The translations under genes were made by a program, and so were the position numbers. Positions 1-10,732 of a DNA stretch of 64,000 nt are shown piece by piece. A model generated the notes under the pieces. It made no database searches, had not been told where the DNA came from, and worked only from the letters and a program-made list of their open reading frames with translations. The DNA is from Cyclospora cayetanensis. Taxonomy: Eukaryota; Apicomplexa; Conoidasida; Eucoccidiorida; Eimeriidae. The number at the start of each line of letters is the position of its first letter. The first letter of the stretch is position 1. The stretch covers positions 1 through 64,000 of the forward strand of contig NW_020312041.1 of NCBI RefSeq assembly GCF_002999335.1. Reading direction: 5' to 3'.

Positions 1-1267
1 GTCGCAGCGTGCGTCGGAGGCTTGCATTTTTCGTGGTGTATTTTCTTTGCTCAGCAAGCAGCCTGCCTTTGCTGGGCCCTGTAACTTTCTTCTAGTTCTT
101 TTCTTTTTTCAAGCGCTCAAAGTTCCGGATCCTGCAGCCCAATGGCCCGCATTAGAGGCAGGTGAGTTGTGTGGAGCGCTGCATATGGCTGCTTTGATGC
201 CAGGATTCCTCCTGGCAGTCTTTTATTGTTCACGCTAGACTGTAGGCTAGGGCAGGTTGGCACATCCCTGAAATTCACACGGTTCAAATTGCGTGTTCGC
301 TGGTATTTCTCCCCCGGGGACGCAGGGGTTAAGCTTGTTTGTGCTTAATACCTTGTTTAGTCACCGTGTGTGAAAGGCCCATAGGTCAGTTGTTTGATGG
401 CTGCTTCCCTTCTCATTGTGTGACGGCGGATCTGCTAAATCATTGAGAAAGAAGCTAATCCTCCATGTTATGGCTTTTGCACTCCAAAGTTACATATTCT
501 CAATATAGGGATCTCCTGCTGGATTCCCTTGCTTAAGGCTTTTTAATTCTCATAATGCTTGCTTGTCGAGTCGGTGTCAAAATAAGTTGATGCGTCAGGT
601 CCTGTAGAAAGGCTTGAAGTGTAGCAACTCCTGCAGGCACGCGAGTTTCTCCGTATGATATTGCCAAAATTCAAGCCTTTGTCTCTCCAGTAGACTTGGC
701 ACAAGCAAAATTTGATTCGGTTTATGTCGAAGCCACGAACCGACCTAAATCTGCAACCGGCTAATCCACTCTTCGAGTGCTTACCCATCCTTACTGCCGT
801 CAGATTTTTCTGGTGTACACGACCTCCTTGACCCGTTCATAAACAGATCGTCGCCCCAAAAGACGCGCTCTACTCTCAGCGGTGTAGCGACTGCCTGCAA
901 TTTAGCTTATGGGTGGCTTTGTGCCGCCCAAAACATAGATTGTACCACATTGCAACTTCCGTTGCGAAAGTTTTTTTGACAGGTTACCTGCACGGAGAAA
1001 AATCAAAAGAATGGAATTCCAAATGCCTTGAAAGGCTATATAATACTGTTGCAGGGACGCCTGAGATGTAACTGCCTTTACAGCCATTGGTTCAGCTGAA
1101 AAGAGCTGCATCAAAATAGTGTGTGCTACCAAGTGTAACGCTTCACCTGATGTCTGTGGAGGGAAACACTTGAATCCAGACTCGACTTATACTTTAATTT
1201 TACTTGACATTTTTGACTGTCTTTCAAAAATGTTAGCCCATGCCCTGCCCCTCCTTCTCGAAGTAAT

Positions 1268-1379
1268 GACCTGAGGGGAGAAGCACATCCAGGATGTGCA
1301 TGACTGCACTCTCTTGGCAGTACAAACATTCACAACTTGTTGCACACAGCATCTACCGCATAGACACACAGCATTGCGC
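1268..1379. repeat. dispersed repeat B, copy 1
   Basis: This stretch aligns by eye with 17421-17536. Shared landmarks, in order, are a ggggaga block, a short ctctnggcagta block, cattcac, and a terminal cacag..caatgcg-like block. Similarity is imperfect, as expected of an old copy. Its nature (LTR, MITE or other) is not known. Confidence 0.4.
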
Positions 1380-1520
1380 CTTCCTATAGCAAGCTAACAC
1401 TATTTTGGAATAAATAAGATATCCGTCTAGGCAAACCCATTGGTCATTTGTCTGCTAATTCTTAGTTGGATGAACTAATATAGTATATTGCTTGGAGCAG
1501 CTTGCCCGCTACTGACCTCG

Positions 1521-1586
1521 ACGCGGCATCTCTCGAGGGTGCACTCGAGCCTCATACGGCCCTTCGGTGATCCCTAGAGAAGTCAG
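1521..1586. repeat. dispersed repeat C, copy 1
   Basis: This stretch resembles 40834-40895, sharing the block tcgagggtgca / ttgagggtgca, then gagcc, then a ggccctt / gggcctttt block and a gat-rich tail. It lies between repeat B and repeat A copies, so the three may be parts of one longer element. Confidence 0.35.
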
Positions 1587-1910
1587 CTGTTTCTGTTAAA
1601 GGTTATATGCCGGAAGGCTCATACAGAGACACACATCGTAGACCCTTTTTGTATTGGGCCAACTGTACACTACAAAATATCTAGAACACAATAGCCAAAA
1701 CAACTAGTGAACTCATTACAAGGTCTTATTCGGATATAAATAGTGTAGTATCAACTGGCTGTAGAACATTCCATTCCGCGGCACTAGCTGCACGGAGACG
1801 AGCGCACTGGTACGCCTCATTTTTATCATAGCGAATCGTCTCTTCTCGGCGGCAAAAAAGTATGAACCCGCCAATACAATTAGTTACTTCTTTCTCATGC
1901 TTAATTGAAA

Positions 1911-1957
1911 AGTAACTAGTTCAGTAGAAAGTGCATACAAGCAGGTTAGCCCGCAAC
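1911..1957. repeat. dispersed repeat A, 3' part, copy 1
   Basis: The end block, an actagt...agtagaaag segment followed by aggttagcccgcaac, matches the 3' ends of the repeats ending near 30310 and 48598, which carry gcttagcccgctat and gttagcccgctac. Only the 3' part is clear here. Confidence 0.4.
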
Positions 1958-3049
1958 AGTAGCAAAGCGCCACTGCGATTTTGAACAAACGAAACTCAGA
2001 TGCAATGCCCGAATGGACTGCAGGCGGTTTCACTATCCTATGGCATTAGATACACTGAAGTTTAATACAGTGCATACTAACAGGTGCATTGTTCTTGTTC
2101 GATTTTGTGTTCAATGCAGATAAGGTTAATGGGGCTTCTCTGCATGCACCGCTGAAATCGCCACTTGGGTTTCAATAGGAATGCAAGTTTAGGCTTGCCA
2201 TGATTTGCTTATTTGATGCAGGTTTCAAGATACTGGATGAACTTTCTACTCACTGGAGTCCAGCTCTGGTAGTTGAGCAGCTCCCTGTGTGTGTTATAGA
2301 ATTGCTTCTTGTAATTAGCATAGTTTGTGGATGCACTAGGTACAAAATTTGTCCTCATCCATTTTGTATCCTGAATAAAGACCTCAGGCTGAATTCGGAG
2401 GGCTCTTATGCCATACAGTGGTGTATGTCCACAGCCACGCCTAATTCACCAGTCACTGTCACACTATATAACTGGTTGCCTGCTTGCTTCCTGCCCCAAT
2501 CTTCGACTCCCCTTCTGTGGTTTCGGACCTGATCCTGTGATAGTGGATGTAGCCTGTTTTATCGAATCCAATGAGGCCATTCATGTTTGCGTTGTACACT
2601 ATGTTGGGCGCCATAAAAACGATCGCTCCCTACATGACTGCAGCGAATTGGCCAGCTTCCAACCCAAACCTGGAATTCTCATATTCAAGTGTGCCCTCGC
2701 AATCAACAAGGCACTATGCTTGAACGCTTCCAAGTTCCTTTTTCTCTGTGATATCCAGTGTAAATTTAGAGAAACAGTGCCCCTATAGAAGATGCCAAGT
2801 AATCTGCGCACTATCCACTTTGGGCCGGCGTGAAGGCGTATCACTGAAACTACTTAAGTTACAGTGCCACTTTTTCACATTGTACTAGCCAATGCAGTTG
2901 CGGAGGTCAAAAGTAAAGTTGCAGATAGATGAGCATTCGCGTTACTGTGTGTTTCACGGAGTTCCTACTTTTTCTGACGCTTAGTCGTTTGAAGCAGTCT
3001 CGGCTGGTTTGGCCATCGTTGGCAGAAAGCGATTTACTGGAGGTTGCTG

Positions 3050-6000
3050 ATGGGCTGGTCGCGGCAAGGGCGCAATTGGGCCAACGGCCCAGCTGAAGGG
3101 CGGTCCCGACCGAACGGCACTGGCATTTCAGCCACAAAATCTGCGTCCTTCATTGCCATAGAGCCTTCCACAATGTCTTGGACTACAGCTGGGCCTAACA
3201 AAACGCAGACTGTCTCCGGGAAGGGAGAAGAAATACAAGAAGTACCGCATCTCCAACAAGGTGTAGGATGGGTAAGTGCACTCATACGCCACTGTGTTCA
3301 TTAAATATATCCCAGGTCTAATGTTAACAACAAAGAGCTATTGAGGGGCCAGTGAGAATGCCACATGGTGCAGGAAATTTGGCTGCTCCCCTATAAAGTG
3401 ACTGGCCATTACATTGTGACACAAGAGAGCTTTCATAATGTGAAATACCTGGCTTTCGATAAGTGAAATAGGGCTGCGACTGTAAGAGCTGCTCGTAATA
3501 TCGGCCGTGGGAGTGTGCCTGATAATCCTATCGGGTGCTCATAGAGGAAGCTTACGGAGCGTGGAAGACTGTTAATTGCACCCAACGGACGTGGCCTTCT
3601 GTCCATTGAGGGATGCGCTTCTGGGTTTTGCTTGGCGAGCTACGAAGGAACCCAGGAAGAGAAGGCAGCGAAGCAAGAGGGGCAGTATGGAGTGGAGGCG
3701 GTCATTAAAGTGAGAGTCCTGCGGAGGCTATGCAAACCAGTAGCAGCAGACCAAGCGCAGTTTAAACAGGAGTACCACGTCACGGGTTTATCCTGTTTCG
3801 AGGCACCATTGGAAAACACACACTTCGGCAGTTAGAGTCATATTGAGTGTAAAAGATTTTAAGACAGTCTGCAAAAGTATGGGGATAGGGGGACGTAGGC
3901 GGAAACAGCAAGCTCAAGGTGGCGGAGCTGGGCCCCACCAAAATGCACAGCCTATTGAGTAAACAACGCATGCTTGGCCCACATTTGGACGCTACCCTCT
4001 GTGTTTTTGCTTTATTCTGCTAAGATGAGTGCCGTTGGTTGCTACACAGGTATCCCCAGGAGGTGCATTTGACGCGCAAGTCATGTACGTGGTCATTGAC
4101 ATGGCAAAGGTAAGTCCTCTTATTAGGTAGAACAATACCCTTCGTGTTTGCCCCAACTATCTTACAAGCTGCTACATGAAGCCTGTGTTAGGACTTGAGA
4201 TATGTGGGATTCCGTATCACTTCGTTCTAGGCTGGAGACATCAGCGGGACATGCGATTTTTGTGGCCTCCAGCTCAACACATCCTCAAGGCACACAGGAC
4301 AAACCACACGATGATTCCTGAAAATTATATTCACCAGCCCTCAAAGTCACTGCAGTGCAATTAACGAACATAGGCGTTTGCTACAACACAGCATTTTTTC
4401 CAATTATAACTTCGAGTGCTCCTCCATGCATAATGCTAGATGGCGCAAAAGATCAGTCAAAGGCCAACTACTTGACTCGCTGAGTTTAAACCATATAGGT
4501 CGCAGCAGCAGTCCTCTTGTCCTGTGCAGAATCGTCCGGCTGGAGAGTCTCGTGCCTGGAGTAGCGCGTCGTCCTTTAATAGTATGTGAAGCATAACTTA
4601 GCTGACGGGATTCACAGAAACTAGTATAGGTCAGCGAATCCTGAGATCTTGAGCAGTATTTAACCAGTTTGTGTGTGCCAGTTTGCGTTTGCTTCAACTG
4701 TAGGTTGCTGAGGACGTTCAGCAATTAAAGCCCAACGTCTGGATTCATGTCATCATACACTACACCTCTGACACCATAAGGTACCACCTGGCTCTGCTGC
4801 TTCCTTGTTTTCCATGCTGCTCTGCATAATAGCTTCTTCCAGTGGGGCTAGCCACCTCACGGAGAATCAAGTGCGACCTTTCCCAATCGTGAGCCCCACG
4901 GAATTGTGACACTCACTGAATTGAAGAAATGGGTTTGTTTTTTGCTTGCTGGCAGCTTGTGGGTCGGCGGCGACTGCCTCGGACTGGCTGTGAAGCATCG
5001 TCGGCGGCAGCTGTCCTTTTCGTCATACGAAGATGGCTATCACAATCAAGTAGGGGTTGGCGTTTATGGGAAGACGCGAATGGTCATAAAAAGCTTCAGG
5101 ATACTACAAGTTCCTCATCAACAGAAGAAAGGCAAGCCAAAGTCTCCAAAGCATTTACGAGTATATGTGGGACTAGAAAGGCACTTTATAAAGTGATCCG
5201 TTTGGCCACAAGTATGCTTGGAGCTCCACGGCTAAGCCAGGAAAAAGCAATAATCCAGCTTTCTTTTCTTCCGAACTTTTTTTCCGTGTGCAGATGCCTT
5301 TGGGAGCCAAGCTCTTAAACCCGCAGGCGAATGCGCTCTCCCTCAAATACCGTGAGATACGCTGCCATGACCACGCGAGGGTGTCGGTGAACCTAAACTC
5401 AGTCACAGCCATATGCACAACGGCTTTCCGGATGCACACTGAGATTTTCACAGCCATGGAGGAATATTAGTACATGGCCCTCCGCTTGATGCAGAGTGGG
5501 GCCTCTAGTGGGCACCTATGAAGAGCAGGAGACGGAACTTCTACGTGTGATTGAACGAGAGACATTGTGGCATGCAGAAGGTATGCTCACGCATGACCGC
5601 AGTTCTACCAAGCTCAGTCTGAGGCCGAACTTCTAAGCAATAAAGTAGATATCAAACACAAGTCTGTACGAGCAGAGACATTGAATAACTACCAAAAGTT
5701 TTTGGCTACACGGAGTTGCCTTCGATAAAGTGTAAGTAGCACGAGCAAACGAAATTGCACGCGCCCGCAGGAATGGCCTTTGAAGATATTGTGGCGCTTT
5801 CTTCTGCAAAGGAGGTGCTGAGAGAAAATGTGCTACTACCGGTGCAAATGCCTGAGATTCTGACTGGCATCCTTGAGCCTTCCATGGGGGTCATGTTCTT
5901 TGGGCCTCCAGGCACTGGTCGGTCTTAATTTACCCAAATTCTACATAGCTTGAGTTTTACATGATCATCATGATTTACGCAGGCTTTGAATTTGTAGACA

Positions 6001-7465
6001 TCTGCTGCCACAGCTCCCTGCCTGTGTAATGGTGGCGAAGGAAAAGGAGTTCGTCTCGGGGGTGCGCATGAAATATGAACAGGGAAAACAATGCTAGCAA
6101 CCGCTTTGGCATCAACAGCCGGAATTTCATTTTTTCGGTGTTCTGCTGCTTCTCTGACCTCAAAGTGGAGAGGAGAGTCTGAAAAACTTATACGCGCATT
6201 ATTTAAGGTCTGTTGAAACATGTGTCCCCAAACCTGTCCCTCTACGTAGAGCGCTGTAGGCCTACGTGAACATACTAACCGGAAGCACTGCGCGTCTTTG
6301 CAGGTGGCACGTACTCGTGCCCCCAGCGTGCTATTTTTTGATGAGGTAGATGCAATTTGCAGCAAGCGTGGCGAGTGTGGCGAGCACGAGGCTTCGAGGA
6401 GGGTCAAGGCCGAGCTCCTCCAGCAGATTGACTACCTGTGGCAGGAGAAATGGGACTCCGCCTCCTTGCACGCCCCAGAGAAGATGCCTGCTGGCGACTC
6501 CAACAGCCAAAGATCGCCTCGCATCGTTGTAATTGCTGCGACAAATGCACCATGGTGCTATCTCCAGGAGTTACTACGCTTTTTGTACCTCCGAGGGGAC
6601 TGGGGTGCTGTACAACTATGCGAGCCGTATAATGAAGAGGGAACTAAGACTGGGCGCGTGCTACTGCAAGACCCCAAACACCAACATGTACATGCATCTG
6701 TGACTCAGGGACGTTGATGAGGCTCTTCGGCGGCGTCTCGAAAAAAGGGTGCTGATACCATTACCTGATGTAACGGTTAGGAAGCAGTTGGTGGAACACT
6801 TTCTCAAAGATCAAGTAGTACGCATCTCCACATCCTACTGTGACGCGTAGACGTTCGGCCATTTCAATCACTGTTGCTCATTTTGTCTAAGACTGAAGCG
6901 AGATCCCGGTGTGAGGAAAACACTGCCTTGGCTGTGGTCACTGGTGGAGCGAACCCGAGCATTTTCGTAAGCTGTGGCTGTTAATGGCGCTTACCTGCAG
7001 CTAGATGCTAGTGCAGATTTAAACGAATTGGCACGGCGTACCGAGGGATTTTCTTGCGCAGACCTTCGAAGTTTGTGCAGAGAGGCCGCGTGGCAGCCAC
7101 TCAGGCGGATCCTAAAAGTCGTTTCCCATGAAGCCACAGAGCATATATCTGATCACAGTACAGTGAGCGCAGAACAGGTAAGCAGGCAGAGTAGTCTCAC
7201 CTGTGACAACGGGTACAAAGCAATAAGCTACCGAGCTATGCAAAAACGCACCTTCAGTCGACCTCAGGCTGCACGATTTTAAACTATTATACTGCCGCCT
7301 AGAGTTGCCATTAGTCACATATTTTTCTTTCACACTAAACCACAGGCCAAGCATCCAGTTGGAGCTGCTGACTTTGAGCTAGCGCTCATGAAGATACGCC
7401 CCTCAATCCATGCAAAAGCGGCTCTCCGCTACGTGGAATGGGCAGCCGAATTCGGATCTACATGA
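3050..7465 (+). CDS. katanin p60-like AAA ATPase (microtubule severing)
   Basis: Modelled exons: 3050-3271, 4050-4109, 4956-5192, 5294-5351, 5509-5580, 5771-5917, 6083-6207, 6304-6554, 6709-6814, 7001-7177, 7346-7465; phases agree and give 524 residues, near the usual 490. Residues 218-524 form the AAA domain: Walker A GPPGTGKT at 261-268, split by an intron after [18 protein letters not shown] pore region; Walker [11 protein letters not shown] with D320 and E321; AATNAPW sensor 1; RRRLEKR arginine fingers; and the family's C-terminal WAAEFGS. Before it, LLRVIERE matches the helix leading into the katanin AAA core. An insertion of about 20 residues, rich in Ser/Pro, lies between the QQID helix and sensor 1. 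Katanin p60 extracts tubulin to sever microtubules, for example at basal bodies and flagella. The first four exons rest only on good splice sites (gtaagt donors at 3272 and 4110) and matching phase, and show no recognisable MIT or LisH domain. The exon ending 6814 could instead end at 6817. Katanin versus KATNAL2 is not settled. Confidence 0.82.
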
Positions 7466-9582
7466 AGGCGCACTAGTGCCATGCATGGCTGCGCACTTTG
7501 TTGCAGCTATCCAAAAGCTTCCAAAGCCTAATCAGGCATCAGAAAGTTTGGCTTGCTCAAATCGTTATTTCCATACTCTCACGATACCTGGGGGTTGGCC
7601 AACAACCTGATATATCTTCAGATCACTATCGGCGTGCTGCCTTGGCTGGACTGGTACTTTTTGGCTATTTTTGCGAAGCTGACGGAAGCAGGATGCGTGT
7701 CGTGGGAACAGAATAGATACATGGCCGCCTATGAAAGCTGACCCCTTAGACTGAAGTAAAATGAAAAGCAGCTGTTTTCTCTTAAATTTTTCGACAGGAG
7801 AGTATATTCGCTAGAAGCTGATTGCAACGTAAGGACCATCAGATTGTGGTGAGTAAGCAGACTGGCCTATACGGTGCCACCCACAGTTTGAGTGAAACAA
7901 GCAGCCGCATGCCCTCAATGAGAAGTTAGAAGCACCATATATTGGAGAGAACAGCATGATTTACTTAGCCTAAGCATCTGGAGGATGCCTATGCACGTGC
8001 AATTTTTTGGAAGATACAGTGAAATCGAGCAGGTGTAGATGCCCCCAAGGTATAGTTTGCTTGAACAAAGGCGTATCTCACATAGGGGGCAAGGAGGCCT
8101 TAAAATTAGTCGGCAAAATAGGGTGCTGCGTTGTGAGTCATGCGAGATAGAGATCAGCAAAACTTTCAAGTGTACATAATGAGCCACCCCTGATATTGAT
8201 TTGGACCCCTGGGCGCGTTAATAACTAGAGAACTGAACCCTCTGCCCCGTCCTCCTTTTAGCTCTTCATCAAAGCAAAGCGCGTACAACCGGACACTCTC
8301 TTGGCTAACGGTGGGATGTGCTATTTTCAAGATGCTGTCAAAGACACTTTCCTGTAAAATAGTGACTTGAAAGCTCAGTCGTGCAGACCGGTTCATCCCT
8401 CGAGATACACGCTACTTGAGCTGCTGATTTTTCTAAATACACTTCCCGAATATGCGGCGGCTTATGCGTTTTAAGCCCTATCCCATCAAGCGAACCAAAA
8501 AAATCGTATGCACTCAACATGCGTAAAAGGATAACAGCTAGCCCAAATGTTGGACACGTGTGGACCAGCCATAAGCAAAAGTTTGCCGCACAGGACGGCC
8601 TTACCGTGCGCACAAAAGTCCTGCCAGTATACAAACTGAACAGCTAAGCCGGGCGGCAAAGCCCCATGCTTCAAACATACTTTTTGCCTAACTTTGGTCC
8701 ATCTAAAGGTAACTACAGCTTGGTCCAACATAGACTGTTTTTATTTTGTGCAACGAGCACCTAGTCTCTCCTTACAGAAGATGGGCTGAGGCTCACATAA
8801 ATATGTTATGCATCCACTTTGCTGCAATACACCTTATCTATCCACAAGCGGCGCTTCTCTTTGTAAGCCAAAGGGGGACGTTCTGGTGGTCAGCAGTTCC
8901 AGACCCCCTGAATAGATGAGATACCTGCAGTAGCGGTTCAAGGTAAATTTATATAGTTTCTTTTACACCAGCTATATCCGTCAAGAATTTGAAAGAATTG
9001 ACGGATTGTCTTGTCTGCTCATGCCTCGTATATTTTGCAGAATGATGTTCGCTCTATGCAAGAAGACGCAACGTTGATTTCGTCCGCGTGATAGACGCAA
9101 CTTGCAACTAGCTGTAAATGCCCGCATTCCCTAGAGGGCAAAGCTACGCTCATCCTAGTTGTTCTTCTCTCTTCATATTAAGACTTTGAGGAATTACAGT
9201 AGGGGAAATAATTCGTTCTCTTTAAAGACACTTAATAGCACTCTAATGCTCTGGTAAAAGTGTCTCCCTAAAGAGCCCCTGGATGAAGCGCTACACTAAC
9301 TTGAGTCGGTGAGGCGAACTGACATTACAAACGCACTTCCAGCTCACTCTCTAACAAATTACGGGGCGCTATGAGCCGTTAGGATTGAGGGATTTTTTAG
9401 GGCTCGCAGACAGGTGCGTATGGCAAATGAACACACAAGCATACAGAATTTACTTTATGGAATAAAGTTGACAAAAACACCAACCAATCATTCGATACTT
9501 GGATCAATTTTGATTGAAATGCCCAAGTCTAGTAAGAATTTGTAAATGTAGTTTGATGCGGCCCATCCGGCGTGTTAAGATG

Positions 9583-9603
9583 CAGCTACATTCATTGTAG
9601 CTG
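9583..9603. repeat. short perfect inverted repeat
   Basis: Arms cagctaca and tgtagctg pair over eight bases around a five-base loop, ttcat. It stands alone in sequence without a supported gene, so no function is assigned. Confidence 0.5.
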
Positions 9604-10611
9604 TCGAATCTTCCCTTGAACCAAGGCCTCGCGGTGTTACCGTATCTTTGCGCAGAAGCTCTTTAAAGGATAGTACACTAACTCGATCCAGATTTTGTAT
9701 GTGCTTTGGGGAGTGTGATTTTCTTTCTGCAAGCGCTAGAGGACGCGTCACACCAGTGGTAGAAGCTTGTCTTACGGAGCCTCGGAGAATGCCTTCCTCT
9801 GAAGTAAAGAAAGATAACGGGGCTAGATCAAAGTCATGACTACAATGTCCACAGAAAGCGCTGATGGCGGTGAGTCAGTCGCAATTTACACTTCGTTGCG
9901 CTACTACAACATAGTTCGGCAAGCTTTCATACAGCTTATCCTACTGGTTTAAACTTGCAAAATAGGTTTCGGCCCCCACCACTAATGTGCATAATGCATG
10001 ACTGTTCTTTAGTTTACGTTGATCTTGTGTCGATTCCTTGAGAGGCTTGAAGGTGGGGATACTTGCACCGTGAGCCCTCTTTGATAAAGTTTGGAAACTG
10101 GTGGATTGAGGGCCACTGTAATGATAACTTTCGTGAGTAGCAATTCGGAAGGTAAATTACAGCCCTTGCTCGAACAGCCTACATTTTCCAGTGCGTCATC
10201 CCTATCCCCTACAAGCCGAAGCCCGTTATATCAGCCACATTCGAGCCTTGTTTGAGTGAGGTTCTCAAATTACAATGTAATAGTAGTGAATTTTATGCAC
10301 CAAAATCGACTCTCAACTGCGCTCTGCTCGAAATTGGGGGAAGATATGCTAAAACTGTTCATAAAGATTACACCGGCAAGCAACGTTCCACCACCTACGG
10401 CAGCCTCTAGAAACAAAAGGAGGATGACCCATCATGACTCATCCAATAGCATCTGTTGTTTTGCAATATATGATTTTGGTATACTCTAGGAAAAAGAGCT
10501 TAGATGCAAGAACCTCCTCTGCATGTGTTCTACTTCTCAAGGGTTACACGGGTAGTTCCACTTAACAATAAAATTGTAGCTGATATACATGTGGATGCCA
10601 CAAATCTACGC

Positions 10612-10732
10612 TAAGCCAAACTCACACCTAGAGTATAGTCTAGAAAGATGTTCAATACGGCGTAGAAAACCCTCAGCCAAAGTCACACCTAAAAGATAGT
10701 CTAAAACGATGTTCAGCACGGTGTGAAAAGGT
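10612..10732. repeat. 61-base imperfect tandem duplication
   Basis: Two adjacent copies share the blocks agccaaa, tcacacct, atagtcta, gatgttca and cgg.gt.gaaaa with a period of 61 bases (agcc at 10614 and 10675). They differ by scattered substitutions, so the duplication is not recent. Confidence 0.6.

Larger units (their letters stand above)
1..3049. other. gene-poor stretch with dispersed-repeat fragments
   Basis: I find no supported gene here. A good splice donor (gaggcag followed by gtgagt at 162) after a pyrimidine-rich acceptor near 113 could mark an exon of a gene lying to the left of the window, but the enclosed reading frame (114-161) is too short to identify. Parts of 1268-1957 resemble sequences near 17.4, 30.2, 40.8 and 48.5 kb and look like dispersed repeats. 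The longest open frames (110-126 codons near 2200-2788) overlap each other in two frames and lack family motifs. Confidence 0.5.

Noticed and set aside
5294..5580. A stop codon (TAG at 5468) and frame change inside the katanin-like gene, suggesting a pseudogene.
   Set aside because: A gtgaga donor at 5352 and an acceptor ending at 5508 form a 157-base intron that removes both problems and keeps phase, and all later exons are intact.
5885..5935. Walker A appearing as GPPGTGRS followed by a stop, as if the P-loop lysine were lost.
   Set aside because: The apparent Arg-Ser is intron sequence. Splicing 5917 to 6083 restores GPPGTGKT.
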